Source of the DNA: Ostrinia nubilalis
Taxonomy: Eukaryota > Arthropoda > Insecta > Lepidoptera > Crambidae
DNA length: 64,000 nt
Reading direction: 5' to 3'
Assembly: GCF_963855985.1 (NCBI RefSeq)
Contig: NC_087095.1
Location: forward strand, 1,126,001-1,190,000
Position numbers and translations under genes: made by a program. Below, piece after piece: positions 63,247-64,000 of the stretch (position 1 is its first letter; the number at the start of each line of letters is the position of its first letter). A model generated the notes under the pieces. That model searched no databases. It saw only the letters and a program-made list of their open reading frames with translations, and had not been told where the DNA came from.

Positions 63247-63704
63247 ATAGTATTTCATGTTAAGTTGATAAATAAATATTGTTTTAACTGTAATGTCTAA
63301 CATTATAATATTTTAAGTTAATTGCAATTGTATTATATATTATAAAAGTTATAAGTAGGTAGACTTTAAGATTTATAAATTTAATTATTGTTAATAATAT
63401 TTAATAACTGTTATTTTGTATTGCTGTGCCCAACCGGGTGTGCATTTGTATGTTAGTACCTAGTACCTAACAATATACAGTGTATTCATTATGTGCAATA
63501 AATAAATAAATAAATAAATAAATAAATAGGAAATACAATTTACAAGATATGGTAATAAGTACGAGCCCAGCAGGTAAAGTCCATGCACTCTTGTCATTTG
63601 TTTTAATAGTTAAGACTCACCACTTCAAGCATGCCATCGATGCTGGTGTTGTACGAGGCATGGGCCTCCGCGATCAGCAACAGGAGCCCGAGAGGCAGCC
63701 ACAT
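29596..63704 (-). CDS. Phospholipase B1-like GDSL lipase, complete, 7 coding exons, 406 residues
   Basis: The protein belongs to the phospholipase B1 family of GDSL/SGNH hydrolases, which cleave acyl chains from phospholipids outside the cell. Coding exons: 63621-63704, 35297-35552, 34526-34695, 31676-31892, 31055-31200, 30421-30589, 29596-29774. They total 1,221 bases, and the junction phases (0, 1, 0, 1, 0, 1) all fit with no stop. Residues 1-16 are a signal peptide. Block [11 protein letters not shown] gives the nucleophile Ser87; block III GAND gives Asn198; block V THDCFHFS gives Asp336 and His339. [16 protein letters not shown] and EYRGVSW are family hallmarks. N-glycosylation motifs occur at NTS (residue 19) and NAT. 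No C-terminal membrane anchor is obvious, so it may be secreted. A single lipase domain of about 400 residues is normal for insects (the mammalian protein has several). A further small exon hidden in the 28-kb first intron cannot be excluded, although the phases do not need one. Confidence 0.93.
30098..30190 (-). pseudogene. Relic copy 2 of lipase exon 6
   Basis: This is a second, more diverged tandem copy. It keeps [24 protein letters not shown] and a consensus GTGAGT donor in the same phase. A 14-base deletion upstream breaks the frame relative to exon 6. The Asp and His of the active site survive, but the Cys between them is Phe. Spacing from relic 1 is about 150 bases. Confidence 0.8.
30250..30350 (-). 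pseudogene. Relic copy 1 of lipase exon 6
   Basis: This intron segment repeats the 3' two thirds of exon 6. It keeps LPFMRLFN, then (in another frame) [20 protein letters not shown] and a phase-1 donor at 30249. Compared with exon 6 it lacks 22 bases between the two parts, which shifts the frame, and the catalytic Asp reads Asn (THNCFH). It follows the real exon by about 70 bases in the direction of transcription. It is therefore a decayed tandem duplicate, probably skipped in splicing. Confidence 0.85.
30421..30589 (-). CDS. Lipase exon 6: catalytic Asp-His block
   Basis: The exon encodes 56 residues plus one base: [20 protein letters not shown], then [20 protein letters not shown] and [16 protein letters not shown]. 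Asp336 and His339 in HDCFH complete the catalytic set. The acceptor is TATCACAG and the donor GTAAGT. Two decayed partial copies of this exon lie just downstream in the following intron. Confidence 0.96.
31055..31200 (-). CDS. Lipase exon 5
   Basis: After two bases completing Asp, 48 residues follow: [20 protein letters not shown], then [20 protein letters not shown] and YQKAEAML. This Cys-rich stretch sits between block III and the Asp-His block in the family. The donor is taken as GTGGGT directly after CTG because only that choice keeps phase 0 into [11 protein letters not shown] of the next exon. Confidence 0.93.
31676..31892 (-). CDS. Lipase exon 4: GxND block
   Basis: The exon encodes 72 residues plus one base, opening [20 protein letters not shown] and continuing [15 protein letters not shown] is SGNH block III; its Asn198 would help form the oxyanion hole. 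Cysteines in LCSASC follow as in homologues. It ends [12 protein letters not shown], with the next codon (Asp) split by the GTAAGT donor. Confidence 0.95.
31941..32020 (+). mobile_element. RTE-like LINE fragment in lipase intron 3
   Basis: Reads [20 protein letters not shown], the GRPPTRWTDDLVKVAG motif of the family, with no tail. It lies just upstream of exon 4 in transcript direction. Confidence 0.55.
32188..32366 (-). mobile_element. RTE-like LINE 3' tail fragment
   Basis: A CATCATCATCATCATTTC tail joins a TTTCAGCCACAGGACGTCCA terminus. The TRWTDD-type region lies near 32310-32345 but with frameshifts. Confidence 0.65.
32440..32540 (-). mobile_element. Fragment of the same Helitron-like family as 38690-39049
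   Basis: CCGTTTTCGCTACATTTTTC, GCTCCGCTCTTATCGG, CGTAGCATTATATT and AAGCCTTCCTC match parts of the 38690-39049 element. Both termini are missing. Confidence 0.4.
33218..33507 (+). mobile_element. LINE C-terminal fragment with AAGTC tail
   Basis: Frames joined by shifts read [27 protein letters not shown], then [20 protein letters not shown], the endonuclease/RT C-terminal pattern of RTE-like elements, followed by TAAGTCAAGTCAAGTCA. It sits in lipase intron 3 on the opposite strand. Confidence 0.62.
33988..34053 (+). mobile_element. Short RTE-like tail fragment
   Basis: GAGGCCTATTTTCAGCAGTG, GACGTCCTGTGGCTGAAA and an AATGATGATGA tail: the 3' end of the same family on the plus strand. Confidence 0.6.
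34359..34465 (+). mobile_element. SINE of the second family, diverged
   Basis: TAGCCGAACGATGAGG (A box), GACTGGCCGACTCGTCATCC, then CACTCGGAACATAAGC align with the element at 49451-49616. The B-box region reads GGGGGATCGAACCC, an inverted form. Confidence 0.55.
34526..34695 (-). CDS. Lipase exon 3
   Basis: The exon encodes 56 residues after the split Gly codon: [20 protein letters not shown], then [16 protein letters not shown] and [18 protein letters not shown]. The pattern [26 protein letters not shown] is typical of phospholipase B1 proteins. The donor is a weaker GTACCT, phase 0. It is flanked by a 601-base intron on its 5' side and a 2.6-kb intron on its 3' side. Confidence 0.95.
34863..35072 (+). 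mobile_element. LINE 3' fragment of a second type, GAA tail
   Basis: Lies in lipase intron 2 on the opposite strand. Reads [20 protein letters not shown], then [14 protein letters not shown], ends at a TGA and has a GAAGAAGAAGA tail. It is related in pattern to the RTE-like C-termini but is a distinct subfamily. Confidence 0.6.
35297..35552 (-). CDS. Lipase exon 2: pro-region and GDSL nucleophile block
   Basis: The 256-base exon encodes 85 residues plus one base. It starts with a basic, Arg-rich segment ([11 protein letters not shown]), then [15 protein letters not shown], the conserved [20 protein letters not shown] and AGNGA. The Ser of GDSL is the catalytic nucleophile (Ser87). It ends [11 protein letters not shown] content is very high (third positions mostly G or C), unlike the flanking introns. 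The acceptor is TTTCCAG and the donor GTATGA. Confidence 0.95.
36784..36823 (+). mobile_element. LINE 3' tail (ATCAGGTGATCCG family), truncated
   Basis: TACCATCAGGTGATCCATCT, GCTCGTTTG, then a run of A. Confidence 0.5.
37844..38295. mobile_element. MITE with AACCGACTTCAAA termini (copy 1)
   Basis: AACCGACTTCAAA at the left and TTTGAAGTCGGTT at the right. The inside contains near-direct repeats of GGTGGAAAATTGGGGATGAA and TATACGCAATATCTCCGCCG spaced about 140 bases apart. 452 bp. Confidence 0.7.
38690..39049 (-). mobile_element. Helitron-like fragment
   Basis: On the minus strand it starts TCTATACTAATATTATAAAG (39049-39030) after an A, a typical lepidopteran Helitron 5' terminus, followed by CTGAAGAGTTTGTTTGTTTG. 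Internal sequence near 38745-38830 resembles 32445-32530, another fragment. No 3' end was found. Confidence 0.45.
39933..40025. mobile_element. MITE, GGCTGGGTTGCACCA family (copy 2)
   Basis: GGCTGGGTTGCACCATCTTA and TAGGTGGTGCAACTCAGCC are the ends; the middle keeps AAAAATCTGTCAAACTCCAT as in the other copies. Flanks are TAA and TTA. Shorter than copies 1 and 3. Confidence 0.68.
40763..40870 (-). mobile_element. LINE 3' tail (TATTC type)
   Basis: AGAATAGAATAGAATTGAAT, TTCTTTATTGCGGTAAATG: the tail plus about 80 bases of 3' UTR on the minus strand. Confidence 0.5.
41269..41390. mobile_element. MITE, GGCTGGGTTGCACCA family (copy 3)
   Basis: Perfect TTA flanks (41266-41268, 41391-41393), ends GGCTGGGTTGCACCATCTTA and GTTAGGTGGTGCAACTCAG. 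A stray terminus of the family also lies at 32879-32894. Confidence 0.72.
41692..43353. repeat. Tandem segmental duplication, two copies of about 0.77 kb
   Basis: Copy 1 41692-42472 and copy 2 42595-43353, offset 903 bases near the start, with about 120 bases of unrelated sequence between. The first about 530 bases are almost identical (for example AATCGGTGAATTAATGAATT, CGTTGAGTCGAAACAGTC); the rest has small indels. No coding content was recognised. Confidence 0.85.
43861..44062. mobile_element. Foldback element with about 92-bp near-perfect arms
   Basis: The arms start GTACCTCTAGTAGGAAAAAC and end AAACAGCGCCCCCT. They differ at about one position (TTTCGTTGCG versus TTTAGTTGCG) and enclose a loop of only about 16 bases. 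Such identity implies recent origin or gene conversion. Confidence 0.78.
45907..46406. mobile_element. MITE with about 162-bp inverted arms
   Basis: The left arm 45907-46068 (ATCCCACCAAAAACATTCTG to GACTTGGCCGTTGA) and its inverse at 46244-46406 are nearly identical and surround about 175 unique bases. The 90-codon plus ORF overlapping it is an artefact of the arm sequence. Confidence 0.75.
46510..46545. repeat. Perfect 16-bp hairpin
   Basis: AAAACCGACTCTAGCT, loop GTAG, and the exact inverse. Confidence 0.6.
47484..47561. repeat. Short inverted repeat (about 20-bp arms)
   Basis: TTTGACAGTTCATAACGTAC at the left and its inverse at the right, with a loop of about 38 bases. Possibly a very short MITE. 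Confidence 0.6.
48570..48822 (-). mobile_element. RTE-like LINE 3' fragment, longest copy
   Basis: The minus strand is open for 62 codons: [20 protein letters not shown], then [20 protein letters not shown], and [18 protein letters not shown]. It is followed by TGCGGCTGAAAT and a GATGAT tail. The short simple-repeat tail in place of poly(A) fits the RTE clade. About 60 codons of the C-terminus remain, without the RT core. Confidence 0.72.
49414..49450 (-). mobile_element. Helitron-like 3' terminus (GGGCGGCCGCTAG)
   Basis: On the minus strand a GC-rich hairpin-forming GCGGGCGGCCGC is followed by CTAG and a T, the CTRR-T ending of Helitrons. The same terminus occurs at 10341-10410 and 57575-57645. 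The interior is interrupted by the SINE at 49451-49616. Confidence 0.5.
49451..49616 (-). mobile_element. tRNA-derived SINE of a second family, nested in a Helitron-like repeat
   Basis: On the minus strand the A box TAGCCGAACGG (49599-49589) and the B box GGGTTCGGTCCCC (49549-49537) are spaced as in tRNA genes. Runs of T bound both sides, replacing what would be GTTTTACCCC in the interrupted repeat (compare 10370-10410). This shows the exact insertion point. A relative lies at 34359-34465. Confidence 0.75.
49637..50040. repeat. Tandem array, three units of 132-137 bp
   Basis: Units start at 49637, 49772 and 49904, each beginning GCGG and containing CCCGTTCC(C/T)GTGGGAATTTT and CAAATTTCAAGCGTCTAACT. 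A partial fourth unit is cut by the MITE at 50058. The units are over 90% alike by eye. The array adjoins a Helitron-like terminus (49414). Confidence 0.8.
50058..50269. mobile_element. MITE related to the ends of the 5.2-kb block
   Basis: Right end CATTTACCTAACACCCTG-TA; left end truncated at ACATGGTCATATAAATGG. The core is a palindrome around TTCATACAAAATAAATTTTA. It sits at the end of the 135-bp tandem array. Confidence 0.65.
50525..50572 (-). mobile_element. LINE 3' tail (TATTC type), short
   Basis: AGAATAGAATAGAATGATTG, TATTTGCATAAAAC. Only the terminus is present. Confidence 0.45.
51992..52125 (+). mobile_element. SINE body fragment
   Basis: TATTTAAAAAAGTATATAAG, ATATCCGTTAAACTAGCACC and TTGCTTACTTTGGGGCTAG align with the 3' body of the SINE at 12931-13195. 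The tRNA-like head is missing. Confidence 0.55.
52991..53396. mobile_element. MITE with CCGACTTCAAA termini (copy 2)
   Basis: Same family and orientation as 37844-38295 and highly similar. It lacks about 50 bases of the third internal repeat. Confidence 0.7.
53876..53940 (-). mobile_element. Short RTE-like tail fragment, GAAC-tailed subfamily
   Basis: TTCGTTCGTTTCAGCC, TGACGTCCA, then GCTGGACAAAGACCTCCTCC: a diverged terminus with a small insertion. Confidence 0.5.
54010..54965. mobile_element. Probable piggyBac-type non-autonomous element with TTAA flanks
   Basis: TTAA at 54006-54009 and 54966-54969. The left end CACCTTTGCTGC resembles the inverse of the right end (CACGTTGAGTGCG). Repeats of ACAAGGTC/ACCAGGTCTA..ACCTGGTATTA occur near both ends (54058-54080, 54755-54785, 54930-54950), as subterminal repeats. 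No transposase ORF. 956 bp. Confidence 0.45.
56525..56733. repeat. Direct repeat, two units of about 50 bp
   Basis: AAAGCTCTTAGATCCATTGC, GCTAAATATTGCAAACA, ATAAGACAAACACTA at 56530-56575 recurs at 56686-56733 with minor changes. Confidence 0.7.
57575..57645 (+). mobile_element. Helitron-like 3' terminus
   Basis: CATAAGGGGGTAAAACGGG, CCACGCGTACGACGTTGCGG, GCGGCCGGCCG, CTAG then T. Upstream sequence from about 57290 is likely part of the same element but has no diagnostic feature. Confidence 0.45.
57917..58147. mobile_element. MITE with TAGGGTTGCC ends
   Basis: TAGGGTTGCCTTCCGTCCGG at the left and GAGATGGCAACCCTA at the right: about 12 bp of inverted ends, a GC-rich interior with CCGG-rich repeats. 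A 27-base palindrome (57879-57905) lies just to the left. Confidence 0.5.
59916..60061. mobile_element. MITE with AACCAACGCGATCA ends
   Basis: 14-bp inverted ends plus inner GATCAG matches; the middle contains CTGAATAAATATTTTTGATT, a LINE/SINE-like tail, so another element may be nested. Confidence 0.5.
60916..61094 (+). mobile_element. Mini-Helitron candidate, 179 bp
   Basis: It begins TCTATATATATAAAA after an A and ends CCGGGTCAGCTAG before a T, so it has TC...CTAG ends inserted between A and T as expected for Helitrons. A GGCG...CGCC stem lies about 10 bases before CTAG. Confidence 0.55.
62081..62139 (+). mobile_element. LINE 3' tail (ATCAGGTGATCCG family)
   Basis: ACCATCAGGTGATCCGTTTG, CTCGTTTGCCTCCTATCACA, then a run of 20 or more A. 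Copies also lie at 22650-22700 and 36784-36823. It abuts the LINE fragment that follows. Confidence 0.55.
62139..63246 (+). mobile_element. 5'-truncated Jockey/CR1-type LINE with open C-terminal frame and poly(A)
   Basis: A frame open from about 62139 to the TAA at 62943-62945 (roughly 260 codons) carries the end of a reverse-transcriptase protein: [20 protein letters not shown], then [40 protein letters not shown], and [20 protein letters not shown]. The catalytic YxDD part of RT is missing (5' truncation). The frame goes on to a second, similar motif, [20 protein letters not shown] 3' UTR with GGCATTAAGTCCGCC and a poly(A) at about 63212-63245 follow. The intact frame suggests a fairly recent insertion. 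Confidence 0.75.
63497..63531. repeat. AAAT simple repeat
   Basis: AATAAATAAATAAATAAATA tract, about 85 bases from the lipase signal-peptide exon. Confidence 0.85.
63621..63704 (-). CDS. Lipase exon 1: signal peptide
   Basis: The exon encodes 28 residues starting [16 protein letters not shown], a compact signal peptide with likely cleavage after AHA, then [12 protein letters not shown] with an NTS glycosylation motif. The donor is GTGAGT at 63620-63615, phase 0, matching the phase-0 acceptor of the next exon. Out-of-frame ATGs lie just upstream (for example at 63713-63711), so the true 5' end is uncertain. Assignment rests on strand, phase and the fact that this family needs a signal peptide; it lies 28 kb from exon 2. 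Confidence 0.78.
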
Positions 63705-64000
63705 CCTGAGCGCATCACCACTGCACCGAACATTGGCCTAACCACACATCCTTGCTCGCTAATAAAAAATAGCTAACAGGATTTGCACCACAGGTTAAAT
63801 ACTTTTTTCTTTTTCAAAAAAGTTTTTTTTTAAAGAACAACGTAGGAACTTTTTGTTTTTTTTTGGACGCGACTTTGCGCGCGCGGCGTTTGGCGGGAAA
63901 ATGCTCGCGCCTGCGCACCTCCTGTCAGTGTGCGGCATATTGCTCAATAGAGGTATACTCGTACTCGCGCCGACCTCTGATGGCGCGAACTTCTCCTTTC

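Larger units (their letters stand above)
35553..63620 (-). other. Lipase intron 1 (28.1 kb): overview
   Basis: Repeats in it are listed separately. I see no exon of the lipase and no other recognisable gene. Stretches where I see only AT-rich unannotated sequence are about 35560-36780, 36830-37840, 39360-39930, 40100-40760, 41400-41690, 44400-45090, 46550-47340, 47680-48560, 48830-49410, 50580-51990, 52140-52985, 53420-53870, 54970-56480, 58150-59900, 60320-60900 and 61100-62070. 45090-45680 contains a stretch (TGATGATCATCAAAA and a CpG-rich tail) that looks like a dispersed repeat but could not be classified. Confidence 0.55.

Overview
The window looks like nuclear DNA of a moth or butterfly (Lepidoptera). 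It is AT-rich, has long introns, and holds two recognisable eukaryotic protein genes, both on the minus strand. Almost everything else is intron or spacer filled with short, mostly non-autonomous transposable elements of types familiar from lepidopteran genomes: tRNA-derived SINEs, RTE-like LINE tails, Helitron-like ends, and MITEs with TA, TTA or TTAA flanks. No species can be named from the sequence alone. There is no operon, CRISPR array, rRNA gene or credible free-standing tRNA gene.

Gene 1 (964-24379, minus) is the 5' part of an alpha-tubulin gene. A GC-rich TATA/initiator promoter lies at 24379-24410. It is followed by a short first exon whose only coding bases are the ATG (24297-24299), a 23.1-kb first intron (1187-24296), and exon 2 (964-1186), which encodes residues 2-75 including the MREC start and Lys40. 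The remaining exons lie to the left of the window.

Gene 2 (29596-63704, minus) is a complete seven-exon phospholipase B1-like GDSL lipase of 406 residues. The signal-peptide exon (63621-63704) is separated by a 28.1-kb intron from six compact catalytic exons (29596-35552). All splice phases agree, and the Ser/Asn/Asp-His catalytic blocks are present. The last intron holds two decayed tandem copies of the exon that carries the Asp-His block.

Between the genes (24411-29541) is a 5-kb spacer with a TATG microsatellite, a large foldback element and a few GC-rich patches. The alpha-tubulin intron holds a 5.2-kb TIR-bounded block with a nested decayed Harbinger element, several MITEs, a SINE, and a small 71-codon open frame with its own TATA box and poly(A) signals. 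The long lipase intron holds foldback elements with 90-160 bp arms, a 0.9-kb tandem segmental duplication, a 135-bp tandem array broken by a SINE and a MITE, a probable piggyBac-type non-autonomous element and a 3' LINE fragment with a 260-codon open frame.

The two genes have unrelated jobs (cytoskeleton, and a secreted or membrane lipase), and nothing here suggests that they work together. I found no convincing new multi-gene system. The best leads are the lipase exon relics, the nested small ORF, and the layered transposon structures.
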